A stretch of DNA of 64,000 nt, from positions 5,291,783 to 5,355,782 of the forward strand of contig CM029638.1 in the NCBI GenBank assembly GCA_017311315.1. The letters are read 5' to 3'. The position numbers and the translations under genes were made by a program. The stretch's first letter is position 1. Each line of letters begins with the position of its first letter. Below, piece by piece: positions 1-9,882 of the stretch. The DNA comes from Dendrocalamus latiflorus. Taxonomy: Eukaryota > Streptophyta > Magnoliopsida > Poales > Poaceae. The notes under the pieces were generated by a model. It searched no databases. It was given only the letters and a program-made list of their open reading frames with translations, and was not told the DNA's origin.

Positions 1-240
1 TTAATGATATTCCGTAGGGTGGGTGTAGGAAGATTTCAGTGTGCTGCGATGTATTGCCTGAATGACTTGCGTCACAGTTTTGCCGCCGTATCGCGTATTT
101 CATGGGTTGCAGTGCCTTGTTTGGCACGGGAGGCGCCGGAATATTGGCTAGTGATGAGTGCCACTGCCGGCGGCCATCGCCCATCGGCGCCTGAGTTGGT
201 CGGTCTCAACGGGCTGGAGGAGCTAAAAGGCCGTAGAAAC
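1..240. other. Left edge, no gene recognised
   Basis: Moderately GC-rich sequence with one open frame of 79 codons that resembles nothing I recognise. The only firm signal is at its right edge, where bases 233-240 (GTAGAAAC) are one copy of the target duplication of the transposon that follows. The pre-insertion sequence therefore continues directly from 240 to 795. Confidence 0.5.
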
Positions 241-786
241 TAGGGTGAAAAATGGATATGAGTTATCCGCTTTATTCTCTTATCATATTCGATAGCATAT
301 GAATATGATATAGATTTTTCTATTCAATTAATAATTTTTATCTTATTCGTATTTGGATTCGCATAAAAAAATATATATGCGAATATGGTATGGACTTTTA
401 CCATTCAAAATGTTATTTTATCTGAATTATCCGCATCTGTATTCGTATTCGATGAAGCAGTATGTATATTTTAATACAATACGGCTAATTAGTTGGATAA
501 GTTTTTTAATTGAATGTGAATTCGTGTTTCTTTAGGTGAAGTAAATGAATTAGAATGATTAAGTGTGAATGTACGAGAATAAAATGCTATTAATGTCTTC
601 ATACTGCATAAGTTATGAAAATATTTTGATTCGATCGAATTGAGCAGATATTTAATTTGAATTTGTATTTATTATAATATTCTATTCATATTTGTATTTG
701 AGAATATTTGAATTTATATTTATATTTGTTTATAAATACAAATATATGTGGAGGTTTGGGTACTATCCTATCCGGTTTCAACATTA
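241..786. mobile_element. Non-autonomous hAT (Ds-like) element
   Basis: A 546-bp AT-rich element bounded by an exact 8-bp direct repeat, GTAGAAAC at 233-240 and 787-794. Its left end reads TAGGGTGAAAAATGG. The reverse complement of its right end reads TAATGTTGAAACCGG, so the termini are imperfect inverted repeats of the Ac/Ds type, which begin TAGGGATGAAA. Eight-base duplications are the hallmark of hAT transposases. The interior has no transposase, only short AT-rich repeats rich in ATTCG and ATATC words. Movement would need a transposase from elsewhere. Confidence 0.82.
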
Positions 787-794
787 GTAGAAAC

Positions 795-3690
795 TGGGCC
801 GCGTGGGCGGGGGAAAACCACGAAACGACTGTACTCGTGCAACCAGAGAGTAGTGGGCTGCTTTCCATGTGGCTCCTGCGCATGTCTACACATTGATGCC
901 GCCCTGCCTACCTCATCAATCTCGCTCTTGTAGCCGCCGCGCCGTTGTTCGCTTGCTTGTCTCGCACGATCGCACTAAGATTTCCCCCCAAGATTCCCAC
1001 GTGCGTTTTCACTCCCCCCCTCCCCTTCCTTCTCTAACTGGTGTCTGGCACTCCACAGATGGCCAAGTCCCACCGCCGCTCGCCGAGGAGGCCGCCAGCC
1101 CCACTCCTAGCGCCGCCCTGTACGTGGCAAACAGCGGGCCGGCGGTGGGGCTTGAAACAGCCCATAATTTGAAAATGTATTGAATTTCATTGGATTCTGA
1201 TTTCATTTGAATCTTTGCCCAATTCAACACTCCCTCCATTCTCTAGCATAATCCTTTCTTAATTTTGCTACCTCCTCTACTCACTTGTGCAAAACTAGCC
1301 GGCCGACACTATTCATCTTATGACAAAACTCACCGCCGCCATCTCACCACCTCCTTCTCATTCGGTCCACGTCGCCAGCCGCCATACACCTCGTCTGCAA
1401 TGCACTGACACATCCTTGATTATACCCTGTCCGCGAGTTGGAGTGATCAAAACCAAATTCGCCGCTGCCACTCCCTCTACCACACCCAACGTTCCCCTAA
1501 CAGCCACAACCTGCACTCGTGGACTTCTCAATGCCCAAGGCACCATGCCACAGCCACAAACTCCTCCTCAAGCCAACGAACTCTTCAGCACCTCCCCAAC
1601 CCGAAATATCTCCCCTCCCTCGAACCGCCTCAAGACACCTATTTAAACCCTCAAACCCCTCCATTGAGATGCACTGGTGCCCAAACAAGCCACCCACACC
1701 CCCAATTGAGCCTTCGACCATAGCTTCACTAGCCACACCCCAATTCTCTTTGCATAGTCTATAACTTTTCAATTGCTCACACTGGTAGCATCCTCATAAC
1801 CCCAGGACCCCCATCAAAGAATCACCATGGCCAACCAAGCCCTATAGCTCCTCGGCCACCTTCTCTTCCGTCGGTCAAAACCACCCTATCGTGGGTGCGC
1901 CACCATAAGCTGCCCCAGCCCGTACAGACTATACCATCGATACTCCCTCACCCCAAGGATGCTCAAACACCAGTGCTCTTTTCCCCTTAATACTTAAAGC
2001 CCACTGTTGCCATTAAAAACCGCAGTGAAATCACCTCACCATCGGTGAAGTTTCGGCCATCCCCGATCGTACCTAAGGCCAAAAATAGATTCCCCTTAGT
2101 CCCAGGAGTCCATCCATGCCCCCGGTTTCCATTGAAGTTGACAGTAGCATCGGGATTTGCTATCGCAAAAAAGTCTCTTGTTCGGCAAACAATGCCGATC
2201 CGAAACTATAGCAGCCAACCCAGTTTGAATAGTAAAACCCTGATAGTGAATAGTACAAAACCCACCATGAATAGTACCAGACTCGTGATGAATAGTAAAT
2301 ACCTGTTACTGTTCATCCATACCCAAAAATACAAAATACATCCATTTCGATTGTTTTGAACCCATCTACCCATTTCTCAGCTTCGTTTTCTCATATCAGA
2401 TATCGATAATACTCAAAACCACAAAAACACAATTCTAAACCCTAAACCTAATACGGTCTGAACTCTTATCGTTCACTGAACCCTAAAAACACATATATGC
2501 CCCTTTTGATCATCCTGAGCCCGTCTACACTCTTCCCAACTTCACTCTGCCGTTTGAGACTCTGGTAAAGCTCTAAACAACCCAGATAAATATTCTGACC
2601 CTAAAATCTAATACCATCCATACCTGCATCCATTCATCGAAATCCATACAACGCCTATATACATCTTCGGCCATCTCAAACCCACCTAACCTAATTCCAA
2701 CCCCGTTGAGCCAAATCACCCACCACCTAAACCCTGACCACCCCACCTACCTTCTTTGTGTCTTTTGGTTATTTATTTGTAATTTTGTACACAGCTTGCA
2801 TTCTGCAAAGTATGAACTTATTTGCATTTATTTTTCGCGCTAGTATTCAGACCACACAAGTTGGTCAACAGAAAAGCTACAAGGGCAATTAAAGAAATCA
2901 GTATCCATTCTGAAGACTACAGTAAGATAATCAAAGACTATGGACAAAGAGGCAAGTCACATGTTTTGAACATATTGAACCTATATTTCTTTAATTATTT
3001 ATTTATCAGTACCTTCATTATGTTATTTACAAGTTGTTATTTCTCGTGCTATAATTGTTTAGAATGACATAATATTAGCTAATATCCTACCACCCGAAAA
3101 AACCATGTTTAATCTGATGGCCATATTCACATTAACCAGACTTAGTAATATTAAATGTATTATTAATGTAATCATGGTAGTTGCGACTGTGAATATGAGC
3201 AATTTTGTGATTATCAGAGTAAATAAGATTGGTCAAGCTGGGCTCAGAGGCTACAATCTTGAACATTACGTGCTATACCATTGGCAAATCTGTTATCACT
3301 TATCACAGACATGTGGGTGATGTTCAATTGTACAATCCCACTAACAAAAGGGTCAAGAGTACCCACTGAGGAAAGTCAGCTGAAGCAATAGATATTTGAG
3401 CATACCAATGGATAGCGTCACTGCAGTGAATCATCAGACTGCAACTTTATATCTTGTAGCAGATTAACTTTGAGGCTGAAGTTCTCAAATGAAGCATGTA
3501 GTTTGCCATCCTGCTGCCTGATTTATTGAATCGTGAGATGTTTTATTTGTATGAACAGTGATCAACACTGATACTGAGATTGTTGATGTTATTGTGGAAT
3601 TTAATTATATCATTCTTGACTGCTGGGATCTTTTGCTGGATGTTTCGTTTGAACTTGGTGCTTTGGTGTACCTCTGAGCTTTGAGTTATT
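795..3690. other. Long spacer, repeat-derived, no gene supported
   Basis: No open frame here shows a recognisable domain. From about 1,300 to 2,760 the plus strand is C- and A-rich and poor in G. It carries four or five copies of the word GAATAGTA around 2,228-2,300, a composition typical of old grass retroelement LTRs. A stretch near 2,438 with two CCCTAAA-like words is too short to be telomeric. From 2,760 to 3,690 the sequence becomes AT-rich and unremarkable. I would treat all of it as degenerate intergenic repeat. Confidence 0.4.
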
Positions 3691-4640
3691 TTGTTAAGTG
3701 AAGGTGTTAGTGATTCCATAGACTTTAATTATTTGGTACCTTAATGTTAGTGATTCCATAGACTCGTTGCCAAAGTACAAAAAGCCCAATGCAAAAGAAA
3801 CCTTTGCATTGACTGTAAACATGGGATCTTCATTTGAGATATTTGTTAGACCATATGGATGATCGTAATTAAACATGATGGTAAATAATTGATATTTTAC
3901 TTGTTTTAGAATTTGCGTTTGTAAAATTGTTGGGTGATCATTGTTCGCTACTGCTTCAAGTTTTGATTTTAGGTTTTTGTGGCCCACCACGTAGGGATTG
4001 AACCAAGCGGAAGAAGCAGAGGTAATCATTCACCCTCCTTTAATCGCGTCATACGGTCCTACAATATTACTGCATATTTAGAATGCAGAAGAAACATTTA
4101 CATAATTACATTGTATAACCGTGTGATCGTTTTCTTTCATTTGAGATTTTACATGCATGTTTACAGCGCCTGCCGCAAGAAGCAAGTATGAGCAAAAAAA
4201 TGCTGTACACTCACATGTCAGGTCTCAGATTAACGTCGGGGAGGTGCTAGCAGCCTAGCACTGCTCTTAACGTCGTCTAAGCATGGTGCTACGCTTTTTT
4301 GACAAGAATAGCTTTTCAATATTCACTACTCACTTTCAGTTACAACTTGGCCACCAGCAAGCCTGCAACTGATTCTGCATCCAGCACATCATGGTCTCGA
4401 CCTCCTGTCTGATCTATGATGGATGCATAAATTGTTGTGAGATCTCAGATTGTTGTCTCGTCGCACATGTTCACCGTTTGACCATTGCCTGCAGGCTGGG
4501 AGGGGCGCCAATTCTGGGAGAAGTCATGTTAAAACTGCAGGTAACAGGAGGGCTAATCTGTCAGCGTGAGCTAATCACCACCTAAACATCTCCAGACAAC
4601 AAATCTGCAATCTTTCCGTACCAGAAGTACTCGCAACTTG
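3691..4640. other. Spacer 3' of the PPR gene, with short repeats
   Basis: GTTAGTGATTCCATAGACT occurs twice, near 3,706 and 3,746. The segment around 3,847-3,935 is related to 10,688-10,775 in the pectin acetylesterase intron; both contain GTTAGACC and then AATAATTGATATTT with TTAGAATTTG. This points to two old copies of the same dispersed repeat. Bases 4,200-4,640 probably include the 3' untranslated region of the PPR gene, which reads leftward. Confidence 0.4.
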
Positions 4641-7040
4641 TTAAATGATTTCATCCGTACTGTGAGTATCTCCATCCAGCATCGAGAATATGTGCTCATT
4701 TTCGGGGTAACTTTGGTCTGTTTCCATAAAACTGTGTTGCGATGCTGCATCCTGGACTTTAATCCAACTAGAACCGACCTCTTTCCTCAACCCCCTTACC
4801 CTCATCTCCTTTCTCAGGGTATCAGCACTACTCCAGTTACTTTCGGCAGCAAATAGTTGTGACAACAAAACATTGTAGCCTGCATGACCGTACTGCTTCT
4901 CGATGTCGAGCAGCTTCTCGGTCACCAATCTTGCCAACTCCTGCTTGCGCTGCGCTTTGCAGGATGCTAGCAGTGATCCCCAAATGGCAATAAATTTGCC
5001 CTCCTGCCCCAGCCCTTCTACAAACTCGTATGCTTCCTCCACCCTGCCAGCTTTGGCCAACAAGTCCACAACACAGCAGTGGTGATGAGGAGTAGCTGAA
5101 AGCCCAAATGTTTTCATTGACCTGTACAAAGCAAGTCCTTCGTCAACCAGTCCAGAGTAATTACATGCTGAAATTGCCGCCAAGAAGGTCACAGCGTCAG
5201 GTTTTAACCCCCCGTCTTGCATCAAGTAGAATAGGGATAGTGCTCTTTTGCCAAAACCATGCTGACCAAGACCAGAAATCATTGCAGTATAGGTGACAGT
5301 ACTCTTCTCAGTCATGCCACCAAAGACATGTTCTGCAGCAGAAATATCCCCACACTTGGCGTACATGTCGACAAGGGCTGTGCCTACAAAGACATTGGTA
5401 TCCAAACAACGGCGCAGAGCAAAACAATGGATCTGCTTCCCTACACATACGCCCCCTCCAGCTGGATCACATGCAGGGAGCACTGAAGCAAGTGTCACTG
5501 AAGTAGGTTCAAGACCTGCCTCAAGCATTTCCCGGAATACTAAGACTGCCTGTTCGGGCTGCCCGCTCTGTGTATACCCTGCTATCATGGCATTCCAAGT
5601 GACTTCATCTCTCTCGTCATCTTTATAGCCATCAAACACTCTGTGAGCCATTTCTACACGACCGGACTTGGCATACATGTCTATTAGATAGCTCTCCAAG
5701 CCCTCACCCTCAATGCCATGCCTGATGAGATAGCCATGTGCTTGTTTACCAATCTGAAGGTCTCCTGTATTTGATGCTGCAGACAACACTGCAGTCAACG
5801 TCACTGAATCCGCAGCAAAACCTGATTTCTGCATCTGATAAAAGAGCAACAGGCCCTCCAAGTCAAAATCATTCTGCACAAAAGCAGTGACCATGGTGTT
5901 CCAAGAAACAATATCCTTCTCTGGCAATCGGTCAAATAGATCAAAGGCGGTTTGGACACTGCCGCATCTCGAGTACATCACTACAAGCGCATTACCGAGT
6001 ATCACAGGAAGTGTGCTATGCATTCCTTTAATCAAGTAGCCATGCAGCTGCTGACCCAGCCTTCCATCCTGTGACTGTGAGGCTGCTGTGAGGGCCGACA
6101 AGAAGGTCACAACATCCAATGGAACCTCTCGAGATCCCAGCATTTGGGTAAAGAGATCCATGGCTTCAGCAAACTTCCCATTCTGCACGTACCCAGTGAT
6201 CATCGTGTTCCAAACTTCGGTGTTCTTCTTGGCAGCACGCTCAAACACCCTCCGAGCTGTCTGCAAATCCCCGAGCTCAGAGAACATGCCGATTGCCGAG
6301 CTAACAACAAAGAGATCATTGACATACTCCACCCCATGCTTTAAAAGCAAGCCGTAGAGCAAGAATGGCCAGTTGGGATCATCGCTCGCAGCCGCCGGGA
6401 AGACATTGACGAAGCTGACCGGCGTGGGCCTGATGCCATCCTCCAGCATGCGCGCGAACATCTCCAGGGCTTCCTTGGGACGCCCTGTCTTCACGTACCA
6501 ACCGAACAGAGTGTTCCAAGAAACGACGTTCCTCTTAGGCATTGCGTCGAACAGCCTGCGGATGACGTCGACGCGGCCATCGCAGTAGCTCACGCAGGAG
6601 GCGTAGAGGTTGAGAAGAGAGTTGCGGAGTACGGCGGTGTCGGGGAGCGAGCGGGCGCGGCGGAGGAGGTGCGCGTGGACTGACCTCCCGAGGCGGAGGC
6701 GTCGGGAGCGGGCGCAGGCGGTGAGTGCGGAGGAGTAGGTGTAGTGGTCGGAGCGGAGCGGGGGCCGCGCGGCGTGGTTGAGGAGCGCGTAGAGGCGGAG
6801 CGCGTGGTCCGGGAGCGCGCGGGCGACGTAGGCGATGAGAACGGCGTTGCAGAGCAGCGTCGGCGGCGGGCGTGGCAGCGCGTCCAGCAGCAGCCGCCGC
6901 GCGTGCTCCAGCCGCCCCTGCTTGCACAGCCTCTTCACCTGCGCCGCCGCCGGCTGCGTCTTCCTCCCGCCGCCGCCGCCATTGGGGGCATTGGTGGGAG
7001 CGGGAGGTAGTGAGACGGCGAAGTGAGGAGGAGGAAGCAT
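4641..7040 (-). CDS. E-class PPR protein, AEF1/MPR25-like organellar RNA editing factor
   Basis: A single-exon gene of 799 codons. From roughly residue 45 to 690 it is a PLS-type run of pentatricopeptide motifs (repeated blocks such as VVSWNTM, NALVVMYSRCG, SYLIDMYAKSGR). Residues about 690-780 form an E domain (IWGSLLASCK, YNVLLSQLFAAESNW, GLRKEVGSSWIKV). No DYW deaminase domain follows, so it would recruit a deaminase in trans. Stretches such as PVSFVNVFPA, DLFVVSSAI and EAYEFVEGLGQEG match what I recall of Arabidopsis At3g22150 (AEF1) and rice MPR25. Those proteins are implicated in editing plastid atpF and mitochondrial nad5. The N-terminus is proline- and alanine-rich, compatible with organelle targeting. 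The first ATG at 7,038-7,040 gives a family-typical length. The class is certain; orthology is likely, and the editing site is inferred. Confidence 0.9.
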   Translation of the reverse strand: MLPPPHFAVSLPPAPTNAPNGGGGGRKTQPAAAQVKRLCKQGRLEHARRLLLDALPRPPPTLLCNAVLIAYVARALPDHALRLYALLNHAARPPLRSDHYTYSSALTACARSRRLRLGRSVHAHLLRRARSLPDTAVLRNSLLNLYASCVSYCDGRVDVIRRLFDAMPKRNVVSWNTLFGWYVKTGRPKEALEMFARMLEDGIRPTPVSFVNVFPAAASDDPNWPFLLYGLLLKHGVEYVNDLFVVSSAIGMFSELGDLQTARRVFERAAKKNTEVWNTMITGYVQNGKFAEAMDLFTQMLGSREVPLDVVTFLSALTAASQSQDGRLGQQLHGYLIKGMHSTLPVILGNALVVMYSRCGSVQTAFDLFDRLPEKDIVSWNTMVTAFVQNDFDLEGLLLFYQMQKSGFAADSVTLTAVLSAASNTGDLQIGKQAHGYLIRHGIEGEGLESYLIDMYAKSGRVEMAHRVFDGYKDDERDEVTWNAMIAGYTQSGQPEQAVLVFREMLEAGLEPTSVTLASVLPACDPAGGGVCVGKQIHCFALRRCLDTNVFVGTALVDMYAKCGDISAAEHVFGGMTEKSTVTYTAMISGLGQHGFGKRALSLFYLMQDGGLKPDAVTFLAAISACNYSGLVDEGLALYRSMKTFGLSATPHHHCCVVDLLAKAGRVEEAYEFVEGLGQEGKFIAIWGSLLASCKAQRKQELARLVTEKLLDIEKQYGHAGYNVLLSQLFAAESNWSSADTLRKEMRVRGLRKEVGSSWIKVQDAASQHSFMETDQSYPENEHIFSMLDGDTHSTDEII

Positions 7041-7399
7041 CAGATGGTAGCGCCTCGAGGTGATTCCTCCCCGCAGCTCTCGCTCATCTCCTCATCCCTT
7101 GTGCTTGCTTCGTGTCGTGCCGGGCCAAGCAGGGTGAGCCACAGACGCATCGATGGCACAAGCGTCTTTTCAGAAGCCGCTTTCCTTATTCAGTAGGTTC
7201 TCCCTCTCTCTACCTGAATCTATGCCGTTCAAGTTAGATCCAACGGCTAATATAAGACGATATTGGATGGGTAATGACATATAATTTGGCTGGGCCAATT
7301 TGGAGCGCGAGTTTTATCTGCAGTCGAAATTCGGAATGGGTTTTCGTGGGCCACAGCTTTCACCCGCCAGCCACCACACTGGAATGGGCTGGCTAGACT
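7041..7399. promoter_or_regulatory. Upstream region of the PPR gene
   Basis: About 360 bp between the PPR start codon and the first MITE. A C- and T-rich stretch (plus strand, 7,066-7,220) lies next to the start, as is usual for GC-rich grass gene leaders. I see no clear TATA box. Confidence 0.3.
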
Positions 7400-7623
7400 T
7401 GGGTGGGCCGACAAGCTGCGGCTTATGACTTTTAGGCTGTTTGTACGAGAGATTATAGAGTAACAGAAACTCACGTGTGGTTTTTGCCGATATAAATAAA
7501 GTCAGTAAAGTATGTACTACAATTAACTAGTAGACTCTATTTTGAAAAACAATACTCCATTTAAAATCTAGTTACTGTAAAAAAGCCGAAAAACAGCTTT
7601 TAGAAGCTGAAAAGAACAGGGCC
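7400..7623. mobile_element. MITE, family A (GGGCCTGTTCTTTT type)
   Basis: A copy of the commonest small repeat in this window. The right end reads AAAAGAACAGGGCC and the left end is degraded. The interior carries the family signature: GTTTTTGCCGATATAAAT, CAATTAACTAGTAGA and CTAGTTACTGTA. Other copies lie near 18.6, 25.3, 25.6, 44.3, 54.1, 56.1, 57.6 and 58.2 kb. No coding capacity. Confidence 0.7.
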
Positions 7624-7807
7624 AATATGTTTTACCTTCAACCACGTATCCGCCTTCATCTGGACCGTGTAAATTTGATTGGACGGCTAAAGGAAATCTC
7701 ACGGTTGGATTTCCTCCTTCCATCTCTCTTCCCACCCCCGTCACGCCCTCACCACATGCTGCCCCGTCGCCTTACAGCCATCATCCGCTCTTTGCATGAC
7801 CACTTCT

Positions 7808-7969
7808 TGTTGTCTCCTCTGATATGAATATTGTATTTATATTCATAAGGCCTAGAGGACAATATATATAGCGAGTACAAGGGGGTATATAAAGGAATAT
7901 GCCATATACATATAAGAAAATCAAGGTATATAAGGAAACAAATAACACAATCATATTCTATCCTTAACA
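7808..7969 (-). repeat. 3' LTR of a decayed copia element
   Basis: A 162-bp segment that, on the minus strand, starts TGTTAAGG and ends GACAACA, the TG...CA termini of an LTR. A purine-rich stretch (GAGTTTGAGGTGG, minus strand, about 7,970-7,982) lies immediately upstream of its start, as expected for a polypurine tract. The copia pol remnant lies on the same side and strand. The LTR is short, AT-rich and has several TATATA words. I found no second LTR, so the 5' half of the element is missing. Confidence 0.65.
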
Positions 7970-8019
7970 CCACCTCAAACTCATGGTGGATCACACACAC
8001 TGAGTTTGGAGAGAGAAAA

Positions 8020-9180
8020 AATAAATGTTGTGCCCTTGTTTGCGGCTTCGTGAAGAAGTCAGCAAGCTGTTACTCTGAAGGCACAAACTGTAGAGTGAGT
8101 ACTCCCTCCTGCATTTGTGAGCGAATGTATGAAGCATCCACACTAATGTGCTTGGTGAGTTTATGCTTCACTGGATCACGAGCAATACCGATGGCTCCTG
8201 TACTGTTAGACATAAGGGTTGTAGGTCCCCGCACAGGCACTCCAAAGTCTGCAAGTAGCCACCTTAATCAAGTAATCTTTGTTTTCACTGCTGCCATAGC
8301 TCTCAACTTAATTTCTGCACTCGAACGGGAAACCGCAATCTACTTCTTTGTCCTCCAGGCAATCAAGGAGGAGCCAAGAAAAACACAGTAAGTAAAAAGA
8401 GAACGACGATCACAAACGACGAGAGATGGTTCCACGCAAGTAGCGCAGAGCACGATGAAGGTAACTGTAGTGAAGATGAGTAGGATGAGTCATGAACTAA
8501 CTCAAGATATGAACAATATGAGCAATGCCAGGACGAGTGCTTACAATGTACACCTAACTCCCAACAAGATGGCGATATCGTGTAGGATCCTCAAGAAGAT
8601 CGCCATCAGTTGCGCGAAGCTGCTGAAGAGAAAGCTCCATGGGAGTTGCAACAGTGCGAGTATCAGTCAGACTAAACCGATCAAGTAGATCCCAAATATA
8701 CTTCTCCTGGAAGAGGTAGTAGTCCACAAGCGTGGAAGAAACCTCAATCCCAAGAAAATACGTAAGTAAACCAAGATCAGTCATCAGAAACTGCTTACTG
8801 AGATGCTTCTTCACATATGTGATGAATGAGGAATCGTCACTAGTGATGAACATATCATCCACATAGAGAAGAAGCAGTGTCTTACCCCAAAGTGAGATAT
8901 GGACAAAAAGAACAGGATCATGATCACTGACAGTGAAACTGATAGTGGTAATCATTAAGGTAAAACGGGCAAACCAGACATGAGGAGTCTGTTTGAGGCC
9001 ATAAAGAGCACGACAAAGATGACAGGCGTGTCTATCTAGAACAGAATACCCAGATGGTGGTTGCATGTAAATCTCCTCATGCAAAACACCATTAAAAAGG
9101 CATTCTTAACATCCAGCTGAGAGATAGACCACCGACGAACAGAAGCATACGCTGACAAACCAACCATATGAAAACTTGAT
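8020..9180 (-). pseudogene. Ty1/copia pol remnant (reverse transcriptase and RNase H)
   Basis: Read on the minus strand. The best open part (8,554-9,084) carries the copia reverse transcriptase signature: LDVKNAFL (just upstream and out of frame), MQPPSGY, CRALYGLKQ and the catalytic LLYVDDMFI box. FLGIEVS follows, then PTRYRHLVGS. Below 8,554, frames broken by stops still contain RNase H words, including SDSTGAIGIARDPVKHK and a domain end resembling QLADFFTK. A frameshift separates KNAFL from the main frame. The element lacks gag, protease and integrase here and is dead. Confidence 0.85.
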
Positions 9181-9184
9181 TTAC

Positions 9185-9485
9185 TAGATAGATAATGACT
9201 AGCATACCACAGGTATTGGTCAAAAGAATCAGACCTACAATTGGCTCTTAGAAATGATCTAATAACACCCTATATATATTTGGCAACCACACAATCAAAG
9301 AAAAGATGATTTATAATCTCATTCTCACAGAAAAAGCTGCAAGTTGGATCCCTGGACCACTTCTTTTTTAACAATACATCTCTTGTCAAAATGGCATTGT
9401 TTCCAATTAACCACATGAATATTCTAATCTTAAGAGGAATCTTTAACTGAGCTATCTTTCATCTCCATCCCGTCTTTAAAATTTT
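9185..9485 (-). pseudogene. LINE 3' remnant (zf-RVT domain)
   Basis: On the minus strand one can read broken pieces of the zinc-binding domain found after the reverse transcriptase of plant LINEs. They include RDPTCSFFCENEIINHLFF followed by DCVVAKYI, with the Cys-x2/3-Cys...His...Cys spacing. Upstream pieces include WMIGNNAILTRDVLLKKK. Stops interrupt the frame. It abuts the copia remnant and is a separate, older insertion. Confidence 0.6.
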
Positions 9486-9882
9486 ATCTTCTCTCTTTTT
9501 CTTTGAAAGAAGATTAATGTGTCAAAATTTCAATTTTCATGTAATTGAACAGCCTATTACTCAGCATTATTCTTCAAAGAGATAGAAAAGAATACAAGAG
9601 ATTGTGCATGACATGCATCACCAACAGGTCACACAGCATGCCATATTGCACAGCAAGACCAGAAAAACTTTTCCTTTATTTTATCCTCAGGAGAGGTAAA
9701 CTGAGTAACTGACCAACTTTGAGCTCACTTATCTATGTTTAAGATTTATATCATACACAATCCCCATTATGGGCAAGAAATCGTCTACGGAGAATCACGT
9801 ATTCTACGTACCACTATGGAAGTACTCTAATTCCTTATTACTTCAGTTGCATAACACAACAGCATTTAACTATACAATTTGC
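9486..9882. other. Spacer and probable 3' UTR of the pectin acetylesterase gene
   Basis: AT-rich, no open frame of interest. The part nearest 9,882 is likely the 3' untranslated region of the minus-strand gene that ends there. Confidence 0.35.

Noticed and set aside
2430..2460. Telomere-like CCCTAAA words
   Set aside because: Only two imperfect units, far too few for a telomeric or interstitial telomeric array.
6535..6927. A 130-codon minus-strand open frame rich in Arg, Ala and Pro overlapping the PPR gene
   Set aside because: It is the shifted frame of the GC-rich PPR 5' end. The main frame carries clear PPR motifs and this one carries none.
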